Shown: positions 25,757 to 35,297 of the stretch, piece by piece
Layout of the letters: every line of letters starts with the position of its first letter
Position numbering within the stretch: position 1 is the stretch's first letter
DNA from: Sporosarcina koreensis
GTDB lineage: Bacteria > Bacillota > Bacilli > Bacillales_A > Planococcaceae
NCBI RefSeq assembly: GCF_001531445.1
Contig: NZ_LQYA01000064.1
Location: 13,979-75,986, forward strand
Length of the DNA: 62,008 bases
Reading direction: 5' to 3'
The notes under the pieces: generated by a model
What the model was told of the DNA's origin: nothing
Database searches by the model: none
What the model saw: only the letters and a program-made list of their open reading frames with translations
Position numbers and translations under genes: made by a program

Positions 25757-26953
25757 ATGTATAAATTGTTGTCTCATAATGATTTGGATGGCGTTGGATG
25801 CGGAATTTTAGCGAAGATCGCTTTTGGAAAGCAGGTTAGAGTGCGCTACAATTCCGTTTCCGGTCTTGATCGCGAAGTGGAATGGTTTCTGGAAAATGAA
25901 GATAAGGAAACATTTTTGTTCATTACGGATTTGTCGGTCAATGAAGAAAACGAGAGTCGGATTGAGGCGTTTTACCAAGACGGCGGAAAGATCCAATTGA
26001 TGGATCACCATAAAACTGCGCTTCACTTTAATGAGTATAAGTGGGGCCATGTCGTCGTAGAGGACGACGAAGGAAAATTGACTTCAGCGACTTCCCTATT
26101 TTATGAATACCTTGTTACACATCAACTTATAGAGCCGTCGGAATCGATAGCCGAATTTGTCGAGCTCGTTAGGCAGTATGATACATGGGAATGGGAGAAA
26201 AATAATAATCAGTATGCACAACGTCTCAATGCCCTCTTTTTCCTAATGACCATTGAAGAATTTGAAGATACGATGATCAGTCGACTACTTTCAGATGACC
26301 ATTTCCACTTTGATGAATTCGAAAAGAAAATACTCGATATGGAAGAAGATAAAATCGAACGTTATATTCGCCGGAAAAGACGAGAACTCGTCCAATTGCA
26401 AGCGGGCGACCACTTTGCCGGTATCGTGTATGCGGAATCTTACCATTCTGAGCTTGGCAATGAACTTGGCAAAGAATACCCGCATCTTGATTACATCACC
26501 ATCCTGAATATCGGAAGTAAACGAGTCGGCTTCCGAACAATCCATGATCATATTGATGTATCTGAAGTTGCCGGACAATTCGGTGGAGGCGGTCATGCAA
26601 AAGCTTCTGGTTGCTCTTTGACGAAAGATGCTTTTCAGCAGTTTGTGTTGGACACGTTCCACTTAGAGCCATTACGAGAAGATGCGCGACGAAATCGCTA
26701 TAATTTAAAATATTCTTCGTTCGGTTCTCTCTATAAAAATCGGATGGAAGACAGCTTTTTCCTCTATCCGGTGAGCGATCAAGTATGGGCAATTAAACAA
26801 AATAACATAAAGTTGGAACAGACCTTTGCATGCTTCGAGGAAGGTGAAAGTTTCCTTAAAAGAAACTACGAAGCATGGCTTGTACGGGACGATGCTTTTG
26901 TCGGTTATTTAATGGAACAAATAAGGGTTAGTCAGCAGGATGAAATTGAATGA
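25757..26953 (+). CDS. nrnB: DHH-family nanoRNase/phosphoesterase NrnB
   Basis: A 398-residue DHH/DHHA1 phosphoesterase matching B. subtilis NrnB (YngD), which degrades very short RNAs and related oligonucleotides. Seen are the N-terminal MYKLLSHNDLDGVGCGI with the first metal motif, TDLSVNEEN, the DHHK motif near residue 85 and the C-terminal GGGGHAKASGC of DHHA1. I chose the ATG at 25757, with GAGGAG 8 bases upstream; a TTG 16 codons earlier has no site. It is a single gene with its own terminator. Confidence 0.88.
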   Translation: MYKLLSHNDLDGVGCGILAKIAFGKQVRVRYNSVSGLDREVEWFLENEDKETFLFITDLSVNEENESRIEAFYQDGGKIQLMDHHKTALHFNEYKWGHVVVEDDEGKLTSATSLFYEYLVTHQLIEPSESIAEFVELVRQYDTWEWEKNNNQYAQRLNALFFLMTIEEFEDTMISRLLSDDHFHFDEFEKKILDMEEDKIERYIRRKRRELVQLQAGDHFAGIVYAESYHSELGNELGKEYPHLDYITILNIGSKRVGFRTIHDHIDVSEVAGQFGGGGHAKASGCSLTKDAFQQFVLDTFHLEPLREDARRNRYNLKYSSFGSLYKNRMEDSFFLYPVSDQVWAIKQNNIKLEQTFACFEEGESFLKRNYEAWLVRDDAFVGYLMEQIRVSQQDEIE

Positions 26954-26974
26954 GAAGTGCCCGTCTGAAATAGA

Positions 26975-27012
26975 AAAAAGCCGATTGGTTTTATTAACCG
27001 GTCGACTTTTTC
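26975..27012 (+). terminator. Terminator of nrnB
   Basis: GCCGATTGGT pairs with ACCGGTCGAC (including G-U pairs) over about 5 bases and is followed by TTTTTC. Confidence 0.7.
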
Positions 27013-27073
27013 ATTTCCAGTGAATGGGACTTTCATCTAAGCAACATGGTTGGGAGCGGAAGTTCATGAAGTT

Positions 27074-27474
27074 TTATTTAGGCAGATTTAATTGCCAAGA
27101 AACGCCGAACTTATCATTCAACCAACCGAACTTCTTACTGAACCCATAATCCCCTATAGGCATCAGTGCTTGGCCACCTTCCATCAGTTGCTCATAAAGA
27201 CGATCGATTTCCTCCTCTGTTTCGCATGTAAAAAAAATCGAGAATGATGGTGTAAAGGTAAATTGATGTGCGATATTACTGTCAATGCACATAAATTCTT
27301 GCCCTTTTAAAACGAAAGTAGCCTGCATCACAGTCCCTTCATCCCAACCAGCCTCATTCGCTCCATATCGAACAATGCTTGTAATTTCCTAGTCCTTGAT
27401 GAGGGATGTGTAATAATTCATCGCCCTTCCGCTTTACCGTCTTGGAACATTAAAAACGGTGTAACCATTCCCAT
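27074..27474 (-). pseudogene. PhnB-like VOC-fold protein, broken
   Basis: The reverse strand starts well (AAAGGAG, ATG at 27474, then MVTPFLMFQDGKAEG), but it then needs a frame change and meets a TAG in MNYYTSLIKD*EITSIVRYG. After that it is open to the end, with GANEAGWDEGTVMQATFVLKG, CIDSNIAHQFTFTPSFSIFF and FGWLNDKFGVSWQLNLP, which is the standard PhnB/glyoxalase-like ending. The last 85 codons form an intact fragment. The original protein would be about 133 residues. Confidence 0.75.
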
Positions 27475-27654
27475 TATGAACCGACTCCTTTATTTATGAT
27501 AATGTACGGCGCCTCTTTTATGGTGCCTATGCAGCAAACTATTCTGACTATACGCTACAATTTCATAAATTAAAATTGAAAGTGAAGAGCACCATTGTAA
27601 CGAATTGTCATAAATTTTTGTTACACAGGCACCCGCACATTTTTCACATCATGA

Positions 27655-28371
27655 TTATTCGTTTGGACCGATTACACGATTACGAATGTCCAATTTCCCC
27701 TTACCCTCTGCACGTTTTGATAACGTATTACGCCAGTTAGGTGCTAGGAGTTCACAAGCAGCAAGTCTAGCTGCTAACTCCAAATCATGTTTTTTATTGT
27801 GCATTACATCATTGCAGTTAGCCACAGTCCATTCTGGGAATGGTCTATCTTGAAGTTGGAGATAATCTCCTGCTTGAATTTCCCCCTCTTTAAGAACACG
27901 AAAATACCATCCTGTTAAGCCCTCTTGTTGTATTTGCAAAGCTAAATCTTTTATCCTCCAGCGTCTTGCTGGTCTCCAACATGGTTGCCTTGGTTGTGAA
28001 ACTTGAACAACAGCCTCACCAATATGAAAAATATCACCGATACATAAATCATCTTCAGCGATATTTTTAACAGCTAAGTTTTCACCAAATGCACCAACGG
28101 AAAAATCCGGCCTTTGTAATTTTTTTTGCCAATAATCATAATGTGAAACGGTATAGACAAAAATTGCTTTTTCCAGTCCTCCATGATTCTTAAGATCTGC
28201 CTGTCCATCTCCTTCAAGGTTTGTTTTTCCCACCCAAACTTTCCCTTGAAGAGGGGATTTTACAATACCAGTCGTCCATTCACGATCCATTGGATGTTTT
28301 GCATCTTTATTTCCCAATGTTTGCGGTTTACCTACCATTATCTTATCTATTACAGGTTGATTCACAGACAT
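27655..28371 (-). CDS. MOSC domain protein (YiiM/YflK-like)
   Basis: A 238-residue MOSC-domain protein with a C-terminal 3-alpha region, like B. subtilis YflK and E. coli YiiM. MOSC proteins handle sulfur or molybdenum-cofactor substrates; YiiM-type enzymes reduce N-hydroxylated bases with molybdenum cofactor. Seen are DGQADLKNHGGLEKAIFVY near 55, GAFGENL near 95 and the conserved cysteine of QPRQPCWRPARRW near 130. The gene diverges from a LysR regulator, which probably controls it. Confidence 0.8.
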   Translation of the reverse strand: MSVNQPVIDKIMVGKPQTLGNKDAKHPMDREWTTGIVKSPLQGKVWVGKTNLEGDGQADLKNHGGLEKAIFVYTVSHYDYWQKKLQRPDFSVGAFGENLAVKNIAEDDLCIGDIFHIGEAVVQVSQPRQPCWRPARRWRIKDLALQIQQEGLTGWYFRVLKEGEIQAGDYLQLQDRPFPEWTVANCNDVMHNKKHDLELAARLAACELLAPNWRNTLSKRAEGKGKLDIRNRVIGPNE

Positions 28372-28549
28372 CAGACTCCTTTTCCCTCATTCTATCCCAG
28401 CTTTTTATAATTTGGGGCTAATGATGTACAACCTTTACTATATAAACTGTTTTCCTCCATTTACCCCATCGATTGGAAATACGTAATGGGTTGGTATAAC
28501 ATAATAGATATAACCTATGATATTTGTTGGAAACTTAGGAGGGGATTCG

Positions 28550-29446
28550 ATGGAACTGAAACAATTGGAATACTTTATCGTATTATGTCAAGAGCTGCAC
28601 TTTACACGAGCAGCCGAGCAACTAGGCATTGCTCAACCTTCCTTAAGTCAACAAATTCGCTTACTAGAGCATGAAGTAGGAATGCCATTGTTTGAGCGCA
28701 TTGGCAAAAAGAACATACTTACTGATGCAGGGAAAACATTGCTACATCACAGTTACAATGTGTTTCATGAAATTTCTCAGGCACGTGCGGCGATTAGCGA
28801 GCTTCAGGGATTAGAGCGGGGCACGCTCAAAATAGGTTCTCTGCTAACAGTTGTTAATTACTTGCTTCCCCCAACAGTTATCAAGTTTCACAATGCTTAT
28901 CCCAATGTGGAACTTTCTGTACAAGGGTTACGAACTGGAGATATTTACAAAGGGCTCTTGCAAAATGAACTTGATTTAGGTATCGTTTTTTTGCCCATAG
29001 AACATGATGACCTAGAAGCCATACCCCTCTATCAAGAAAATCTTGCTTTAGCCGCACCTAGAGATCATATCATTACAAAAGAGGCGTCTGTATCACTTCA
29101 AGTTTTAAAAGAAACATCATCTATTTTATTACCTGAAACCTATTTTCTACGACAAGTTGTTAACGAACAGTGTCGCTTAATGAATTTCGCACCCAAACCA
29201 GTACTTGAAATGACGACGATGGAATCTATCATTCAAATGGTAAGCAACGGAGTCGGTGTTACGATACTACCAAAAGCTTACTTAGATTATATTGATAATA
29301 TTCATATTAAAACGATTCCTATTCAAGATCCGGTAATCACCACACAGATTGGCATTGCCTATCGAAAGAACAAACATTTATGTGCTGCTAGTCGTGTTTT
29401 TATGGACCAATTGATTAAAACAATTAAAGATGAACGCTTTAATTAG
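28550..29446 (+). CDS. LysR-family transcriptional regulator
   Basis: A 298-residue LysR regulator. The winged helix-turn-helix is at residues 1-60 (MELKQLEYFIVLCQELHFTR, then AAEQLGIAQPSLSQQIRLLE), followed by the substrate-binding domain from about 90 (LKIGSLLTVVNYLLPPTVIKF). The start at 28550 has AGGAGGGG ahead; an 11-codon longer frame lacks a site. It diverges from the MOSC gene across about 180 bases, the usual arrangement for a LysR regulator and its target. The effector is unknown. Confidence 0.82.
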   Translation: MELKQLEYFIVLCQELHFTRAAEQLGIAQPSLSQQIRLLEHEVGMPLFERIGKKNILTDAGKTLLHHSYNVFHEISQARAAISELQGLERGTLKIGSLLTVVNYLLPPTVIKFHNAYPNVELSVQGLRTGDIYKGLLQNELDLGIVFLPIEHDDLEAIPLYQENLALAAPRDHIITKEASVSLQVLKETSSILLPETYFLRQVVNEQCRLMNFAPKPVLEMTTMESIIQMVSNGVGVTILPKAYLDYIDNIHIKTIPIQDPVITTQIGIAYRKNKHLCAASRVFMDQLIKTIKDERFN

Positions 29447-29475
29447 AGTTTTATCTGGAATAATCTTTATGCTTT

Positions 29476-29905
29476 TCAATACTTTTTCAGTATAACTTCT
29501 AAGAGGTCAACGGCTTGGTCAATTTCTTCATTAGTAATTAATAAACTCGGTGCCAGACGGATTACATGGATTCCCGCAGTAAGTACGAGCAATCCTTGTT
29601 GCAGCATCTCTTGAATTATTGGGGCAATCGGTTCGCGGCATTCAATACCAATTAAGAGACCAAGCCCTCTTATATTTTGTACACTAGGGATAGTGCCGAA
29701 GTTGATCTGTCAAGCGCTACAATGCGTATATTCCAAGTTTAGTAACATGTTCCATTAAGCATCCCTCAAGTAGCGTTTCAAGAGTTGCAAGAACTGCGGT
29801 TACCGCAAGTGGACCTCCCCCAAGAGACGAACCATGACTCCCTGCTGAGAAATCCTCTCGAAGTTTTTTCTTACCCATCATCGAGCCGATTGGAGACCCG
29901 CTGTC
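29476..29905 (-). pseudogene. Acetylornithine/ornithine aminotransferase C-terminus, decayed
   Basis: Across frameshifts the reverse strand reads SPIGSMMGKKKLREDFSAG, SHGSSLGGGPLAVTAVLATL, ETLLEGCLMEHVTKLGIY and then LLIGIECREPIAPIIQEM, LLVLTAGIHVIRLAPSLLIT, ending DLLEVILKKY*. This is the C-terminal third of an ArgD/RocD class III aminotransferase. The catalytic lysine segment is missing. It directly abuts a decayed cysteine desulfurase. Confidence 0.75.
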
Positions 29906-29934
29906 TAATTGCAGATACTTTAAACTTCATCATA

Positions 29935-30245
29935 GCTCTTCTTTTTTAGTATATTTTTCGGCATCTCCAATAGAAAATGTTCCGTCATTTTGGAGTGGTA
30001 TATATTTTAATTAAGCTTTTGTTACTTTTGCCACTTGTTGCCAAGGAAGCAGATTACTCTGATGTTCCATTGCGGAGATCACAATTTCATCCCCTTCATT
30101 GCAAACAGCCCTTGCATAGCTGCTAGCTACTATGACTTGGAGTGGTTTCTGTGTTGATGCTGCGTTGTCTAAGTAAACCAACGGATACCCATGAATCTTT
30201 TGATTCAGTATTGGAAATTGTTTTTATATATTGATCGATTCCATT
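29935..30245 (-). pseudogene. SufS-like cysteine desulfurase N-terminus, decayed
   Basis: In broken frames the reverse strand reads YPLVYLDNAASTQKPLQVI, then NEGDEIVISAMEHQSNLLPW, QQVAKVTKA and LKYIPLQNDGTFSIGDAEKY. These are the standard N-terminal segments of SufS cysteine desulfurases (class V PLP enzymes). The catalytic lysine and C-terminus are absent, replaced by the aminotransferase relic, so a deletion probably fused two dead genes. Confidence 0.75.
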
Positions 30246-30252
30246 ATTATTC

Positions 30253-31560
30253 TCACCCTATACTTTTGACATTACGAAGTGCTTGATAATGAGCCTTGAT
30301 TGTATCTTCAATATCTTCATCGGAGTGTGCTGTCGATATGAACATCACCTCATAAGGTGTAGGGGCTGTCAAAATCCCCAAATTCAGCATACTCGTATAA
30401 TATTTTTTAAATACTTGCATATCCGAACTCTTAGCTGTTTCATAATCAACAACCTCTTGTTCTGTAAAAAAGGTAGAAAGCATGGAGCCTACCCTGTTGA
30501 TTTTTAATGGCACACTTGTCAATTCAGCATTGTGTTTGAAACCTTCTTCTAATCTAGCCGCTTTTCTTTCCAACTCATCATAGATTTCAATCTGCTCAAG
30601 TAACCGCAGAGTTCTATAACCAGCTGACATTGCAAGTGGATTCCCTGATAATGTACCTGCTTGGTAAATAGGTCCTGCGGGTGCAATTTGCTCCATGATT
30701 TCACGTTTACCTCCATAAGCTCCCACAGGCAATCCCCCTCCTATGATCTTTCCTAAACAAGTAATATCGGGATTGACTCCGTATAGATTCTGTGCCCCAT
30801 GATAGTCTACGCGAAAACCAGTCATTACTTCATCAAAGATAAGCAAGCTACCGTACTCTTTAGTAATCTCACGTAACCCTTGGAGAAATCCAAGATTTGG
30901 AGGAATAACTCCCATATTTCCTGCAACTGGCTCGACAATAACTGCTGCAATTTGTTCCCCAAATTGTTCAAAGGTATGACGGATACTCTCCAAACTGTTA
31001 TAAGGTACTATAATAGTATCTATAGTGACGTTATTGGGTACCCCCGGACTGTCGGGCAATCCAAATGTGGCCACCCCAGAACCTGCTTTGATTAACAAAG
31101 CGTCAGCATGTCCATGATAGCCACCTTGAAATTTCACGATTTTTTGCCGCCTTGTATAGCCTCTTGCTAAACGTAATGCACTCATTACAGCTTCTGTTCC
31201 AGAGTTCACCATACGTACCATTTCAATCGATGGAACAATTTCACATATTAATTTGGCCATTTTCACTTCAATCTCAGTAGACAATCCAAAGCTTGATCCA
31301 TCTCTTACTGCCTTCTGTATCTCTTCCTCCACTGCTGGATGGGTATGTCCAAGTATAAGAGGTCCCCATGAGCATATATAATCAATAAATTCATTTCCAT
31401 CAACATCAAATATGTGAGATCCTCGACCTTCTGTAATAAAAACTGGAGGAGAGTCAACCAACGAAAATGCACGTACGGGGCTGTTCACTCCTCCAGGAAT
31501 CACACTTTTTGCTTGTTCGAATAATGCTTTGGAGTAAGAATCCACTCTTTTGGTATTCAT
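30253..31560 (-). CDS. hemL: Glutamate-1-semialdehyde 2,1-aminomutase
   Basis: A 435-residue class III PLP aminomutase that converts glutamate-1-semialdehyde to 5-aminolevulinate for heme synthesis. Seen are the N-terminal [29 protein letters not shown] near 118, FDEVMTGFR near 242-250 and the PLP lysine K271 in [16 protein letters not shown]. It lies 13 bases after glyA in the same direction. Firmicutes usually keep hemL in the hemAXCDBL operon, so this is likely a second copy (GsaB type), though the rest of the genome is not visible. Confidence 0.87.
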   Translation of the reverse strand: MNTKRVDSYSKALFEQAKSVIPGGVNSPVRAFSLVDSPPVFITEGRGSHIFDVDGNEFIDYICSWGPLILGHTHPAVEEEIQKAVRDGSSFGLSTEIEVKMAKLICEIVPSIEMVRMVNSGTEAVMSALRLARGYTRRQKIVKFQGGYHGHADALLIKAGSGVATFGLPDSPGVPNNVTIDTIIVPYNSLESIRHTFEQFGEQIAAVIVEPVAGNMGVIPPNLGFLQGLREITKEYGSLLIFDEVMTGFRVDYHGAQNLYGVNPDITCLGKIIGGGLPVGAYGGKREIMEQIAPAGPIYQAGTLSGNPLAMSAGYRTLRLLEQIEIYDELERKAARLEEGFKHNAELTSVPLKINRVGSMLSTFFTEQEVVDYETAKSSDMQVFKKYYTSMLNLGILTAPTPYEVMFISTAHSDEDIEDTIKAHYQALRNVKSIG

Positions 31561-31573
31561 TTACTTTCCCCTT

Positions 31574-32821
31574 TCACTGAATCTTCCGCTCATACAAGGT
31601 GAACCTCGAAGTTATTTGTTTGACCTCATCACTAAGCCGTTTGATTAAAGTTGAATCTTGTGGATTCTTCAATGCTTGTGAAATAATACGTGCTATCTCT
31701 ATCATTTCACTCGGTCCCATTCCTCTTGTAGTTATAGCTGGCGTACCAAGACGAATTCCACTTGTTATTTGTGGACTTGTCGGATCAAATGGAATTGCGT
31801 TTTTGTTTACCGTGATGCCAATCTCATCAAGTAGTAGTTGTGCATCCATTCCTGTGATCTCAATGTTGCGAAGATCTAAGAGGATAAGATGATTGTCAGT
31901 ACCTCCCGATACAACATTTAAACCCTCTGTCATCAATGCTTCAGCTAATACTTTTGCATTCTGAAGTACATGTTTCATATATTGTTTAAATTCAGAAGAG
32001 GAATTTTCTTTAAATGCTATCGCTTTGGCAGCAATCATATGCATAAGCGGTCCACCCTGAATAGCTGGAAAGACTGCTTTATCAATTGCTTGTGCCCAGG
32101 ATTTCTTACATAAAATGACTCCTCCTCTTGGACCTCGCAGTGTTTTATGTGTTGTCGTTGTTACAAAATCTGCATGTGGTACAGGGTTTGGATGTAAACC
32201 AGCTGCAACAATACCAGCAATATGAGCCATATCTACAAGAAATAACGCACCTACCTCTTTAGCAATTTCAGAAAAAGCTTCGAAATCTATTGTACGTGGA
32301 TAAGCACTTGCTCCCACTACAATCATTCGAGGTTTATGTTCATGGGCGAGTTTCCTCACTTCATCATAGTCTATTAGGTGGGTTTGTTCGTCGACACCAT
32401 ATGAAACAAAATGATATAGCTGACCAGAGAAATTAACGGGACTTCCATGTGTCAAATGACCACCGTGTGATAAATTCATGCCTAAAATCGTATCTCCTGG
32501 ATTTACAGCTGCAAAATAAACCGCTGCATTAGCCTGCGAACCTGAGTGCGGCTGTACATTGGCATGTTCTGCATCAAATAAACCTTTAACTCTTTCTCTA
32601 GCCAATTCTTCTACTATGTCAACATACTCACAACCTCCATAATATCTTTGTCCAGGATAGCCTTCCGCATATTTATTTGTTAGGACTGTACCCATCGCTT
32701 CCATAACAGCTTCACTAACAAAGTTTTCTGAAGCAATCAATTCAATTTTATCGCACTGTCGATATAGCTCCTGCTGAATTGCTTTTGCTATAGCAGGATC
32801 TTCTTTAATCAAATTCTCCAT
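31574..32821 (-). CDS. glyA: Serine hydroxymethyltransferase
   Basis: A 415-residue PLP enzyme that interconverts serine and glycine with tetrahydrofolate. Seen are [19 protein letters not shown] at 27-45, [13 protein letters not shown] at 51-63, [13 protein letters not shown] near 92, and the PLP lysine K226 in [14 protein letters not shown]. The start follows GGGGAGGAAATGTAAT. It is the first gene of a glyA-hemL pair. The usual glyA of this group lies in the upp/atp region, so this may be an extra copy; that is an inference. Confidence 0.88.
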   Translation of the reverse strand: MENLIKEDPAIAKAIQQELYRQCDKIELIASENFVSEAVMEAMGTVLTNKYAEGYPGQRYYGGCEYVDIVEELARERVKGLFDAEHANVQPHSGSQANAAVYFAAVNPGDTILGMNLSHGGHLTHGSPVNFSGQLYHFVSYGVDEQTHLIDYDEVRKLAHEHKPRMIVVGASAYPRTIDFEAFSEIAKEVGALFLVDMAHIAGIVAAGLHPNPVPHADFVTTTTHKTLRGPRGGVILCKKSWAQAIDKAVFPAIQGGPLMHMIAAKAIAFKENSSSEFKQYMKHVLQNAKVLAEALMTEGLNVVSGGTDNHLILLDLRNIEITGMDAQLLLDEIGITVNKNAIPFDPTSPQITSGIRLGTPAITTRGMGPSEMIEIARIISQALKNPQDSTLIKRLSDEVKQITSRFTLYERKIQ

Positions 32822-33007
32822 ATTACATTTCCTCCCCGATGTATAACTTCATTACATAGTAATTTTTCATTTTTTAATTTAACATTCAATTTTATAAATT
32901 GTTTCATATAGAAAATCAGTCACTAGCTACTCTTTTCATTGCAATCTTAATATGCAAGTTCAACATTTATGATCTAATATTCTGTACTTTTTTACTGTAA
33001 GGTGGAT

Positions 33008-33040
33008 TAAAAAATCTCATTGTTATTCTTAACAACGAGA
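33008..33040 (-). terminator. Terminator downstream of the decayed YggS gene
   Basis: CTCGTTGTT and AACAATGAG pair over about 6 bases and are followed on the reverse strand by ATTTTTTAAT. It appears to be the preserved terminator of the dead gene on its right. Confidence 0.65.
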
Positions 33041-33107
33041 GTGAAATCTTGAGAATTCTATTTGTTAGACATTTACTAATGTAACTTAACTACTTATTAA
33101 ATTAATC

Positions 33108-33540
33108 TCTCATTCGTAATTGTTCATTCCAATAATAATTGTCAGGGTACTCTCTTCCTCCAAATATTGCAGTTCCTACCTGAACAAGCGTTGCTCCTTC
33201 TTCTATGGCTATCTCAAAATCACCAGACATACCCATCGATAGTATATCCATTGCAACCTCAGGATAATTTTGATCAATAACCTGTTGTTGAATTAACTTT
33301 AGGAGACGAAAACATACTACAGTCTCTTTATCATCAGTAGTCGTTTTCCAATCGTCATTAGACCTTTAATATTTAAAGTATCTAATTCAGAAATTCTAAC
33401 AAATTCAAAGTTTTCTCAGTAACAACTCCAAACTTGCTTTCTTCATATGATGTGTTAACCTGTACAAGAATATCTAACTTTCTATTTTCTTTTGTAAGTT
33501 CCTTATGTAATCCTTCTCGACTTCCATATTACACCAGAAG
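33108..33540 (-). pseudogene. YggS/YlmE-like PLP homeostasis protein, decayed
   Basis: The reverse strand reads GLHKELTKENRKLDILVQVN, TSYEESKFGVVTEKTL, then after frame changes [11 protein letters not shown], and finally [40 protein letters not shown]. This is the YggS/PROSC family, which binds and balances PLP. The N-terminal PLP-lysine segment is missing and at least two frame breaks are present. Confidence 0.75.
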
Positions 33541-33610
33541 CATAATATGGGTCTCCCCATTAATTATATGTGGTAAATATATTAGTTAAAGGTATGTAAT
33601 AAACCTTATT

Positions 33611-33645
33611 GAAAAAAGGGGAAGGTGCCCAAACAGCACCTTCTT
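33611..33645 (-). terminator. Terminator of the thioredoxin-fold gene
   Basis: GAAGGTGC and GCACCTTC pair over 7 bases, followed on the reverse strand by CCCTTTTTT. Confidence 0.8.
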
Positions 33646-33652
33646 TTAGAAT

Positions 33653-33889
33653 TTATCCCTTAACGTCAGCTAAACTTGCACCAAAATTGATATGATATAC
33701 ATTTTCACCGATTACCAATGCTGGGACTGATTTTATCCCAGCCTTTTCAGCTTCATCAATACGATTTCGGTCTGAACCAAGATGGACTACTTCTGTAGTA
33801 ATTCTTGATTTGTCAAGATAATCAAGAACCATTTGCTCCGCCTCTACACAAATTGGACACCCAGCATGATAAAAAATCGCTTTTGACAT
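33653..33889 (-). CDS. Small thioredoxin/glutaredoxin-fold protein
   Basis: A 78-residue single-domain redox protein. CPIC at residues 11-14 is the active-site pair, and SVPALV near 54-59 gives the cis-proline of the fold. It would exchange dithiols in the cytoplasm. GGAGATGATGAATA precedes the ATG. It is a single gene with its own terminator. Glutaredoxin-like and thioredoxin-like small proteins cannot be told apart here. Confidence 0.78.
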   Translation of the reverse strand: MSKAIFYHAGCPICVEAEQMVLDYLDKSRITTEVVHLGSDRNRIDEAEKAGIKSVPALVIGENVYHINFGASLADVKG

Positions 33890-34519
33890 TTATTCATCAT
33901 CTCCTTCATTTTTTTGTAGCATTGCTACTTAATTTCTATTATAGAAAATACGAAAAAGGTAAACAATACCAATTTACCTATGGTTATCATAGGTAAATAC
34001 AATAGATTCATTTAATCGATAGCTTTTGCCTTTCAGTCAAACTCAAACAGACCGCTTTGACTTTCGCTCCGGCTTGTAGAGCAAAATAGAGTACAACTTT
34101 TTAAACTTTCTCTTCTCAATCGGGTGACTCATCACACCATTAAGGTTAAATAACCGAAACGCTAAACAAGAAAAACACCTCGAATATAAAAAAACGGAGA
34201 TATAATGTATTTTTGAAATTCATTCAAATAGTATAACCCTAAATAAGCGAAAACCGCAGAGGGTACATAACCTCTTTAAAAGTCGGCTATACACTTCTAC
34301 GGTTTTTTATGATTTCAGAACAATACAGACGTCAAACGACACTTGATAATGCGATTCATACACTGACTGTAAATACAATATGTTTGGTCTTTACTCGTGG
34401 ATGTATGAATAGGAATCGTAAAACACAAGTAATCGCGTAAAAGAAACATAAAGAATGATCATAAGTATCCCCGTCGGAGATAACTGAAACAACCCCATTT
34501 CGAACGATCTCTTACCTAG
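33890..34519. other. 630-base stretch without a recognised gene
   Basis: No convincing gene on either strand. At 34250-34307 AAACCGCAGA pairs with TCTACGGTTT and is followed by a T-run on the + strand, so a terminator remains of some lost gene. The text at 34030-34170 has scattered short frames but I recognise nothing in it. Confidence 0.5.
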
Positions 34520-35278
34520 TTACTCTTCTCTCGCTTGATCATAATGGAGAATGACTTTGGTGAGATAAGGTTCCCCTTTACTTATTAAATCCTGTTCTCC
34601 TCGGCTCCATTGAGCACGATCACTATCCACTCTTAGCAGAGCCTCCATTGCTTTGGCATTGCCAGACGTTACGTTAGTAACCATCGCTTGCCAATCCTTG
34701 TAAAGTACTTCAACCAGTTCTGACTCCATAGGCACTTCGCTCGCTTCATAAGCTGCTGAATATAAAATCAGTCTTCGGAATTCATTGTAAAACTCAAAAA
34801 CAGCATCCTCTGTCAGGAAAACTTCCTGAAAAACCGCATAATCCTCTTCCGGAAACTCATATTCGCTCCAATGGTCAATGGCGTCCATTTCCAATACATT
34901 CATCAGGCCAGCTAACAGTTTCCATGGTATTTCATACCCTGCCGCACGCAGCTTCTGGGAAACTTCAATGCCATGCAACTTCGCCTTAATCCCTTCCATC
35001 TGTCTCCGCAGCATTATACTTTGGGAACACAGTTCTTTTTCCACAGCGTTATCTGAATCCGAATCACTCAGTTTATTTTTAATTTGCTCTAATGAAAGCC
35101 CCAAGCTTTTGTAGTAATTAATTCGAGTTAGTTTCCTCAGATGTACCTCAGTGTAAGTCCGGTGCCCTTTGGCATTTTTAATAGCCCCTAAAATTCCTAT
35201 ATTATCGTAATATTGCAAAGTTCTTCTGGAAACTCCATTTATTACTGCCAGTTCTTTGACTGAATAAGTTTTCGTAAT
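34520..35278 (-). CDS. MerR-family regulator with probable ATT start
   Basis: The obvious frame from TTG at 35218 lacks the first half of the DNA-binding domain. Reading upstream in frame restores it: TKTYSVKELAVINGVSRRT, then LQYYDNIGIL, a complete MerR helix-turn-helix and wing. The only plausible initiator is ATT at 35278, with GGAGG 10 bases ahead; the nearby ATG is in another frame. The protein would be 252 residues with a long C-terminal helical domain like TipA/BltR-type sensors. It follows the membrane hydrolase gene by 19 bases, so the two are one unit. Confidence 0.72.
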   Translation of the reverse strand: MTKTYSVKELAVINGVSRRTLQYYDNIGILGAIKNAKGHRTYTEVHLRKLTRINYYKSLGLSLEQIKNKLSDSDSDNAVEKELCSQSIMLRRQMEGIKAKLHGIEVSQKLRAAGYEIPWKLLAGLMNVLEMDAIDHWSEYEFPEEDYAVFQEVFLTEDAVFEFYNEFRRLILYSAAYEASEVPMESELVEVLYKDWQAMVTNVTSGNAKAMEALLRVDSDRAQWSRGEQDLISKGEPYLTKVILHYDQAREE

Positions 35279-35297
35279 GGAAATTCTCCCTCCATCC

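Noticed and set aside
34021..34170. Possible transposase fragment in the gap right of the thioredoxin-fold gene
   Set aside because: Frames on both strands are short and match no transposase pattern I know.
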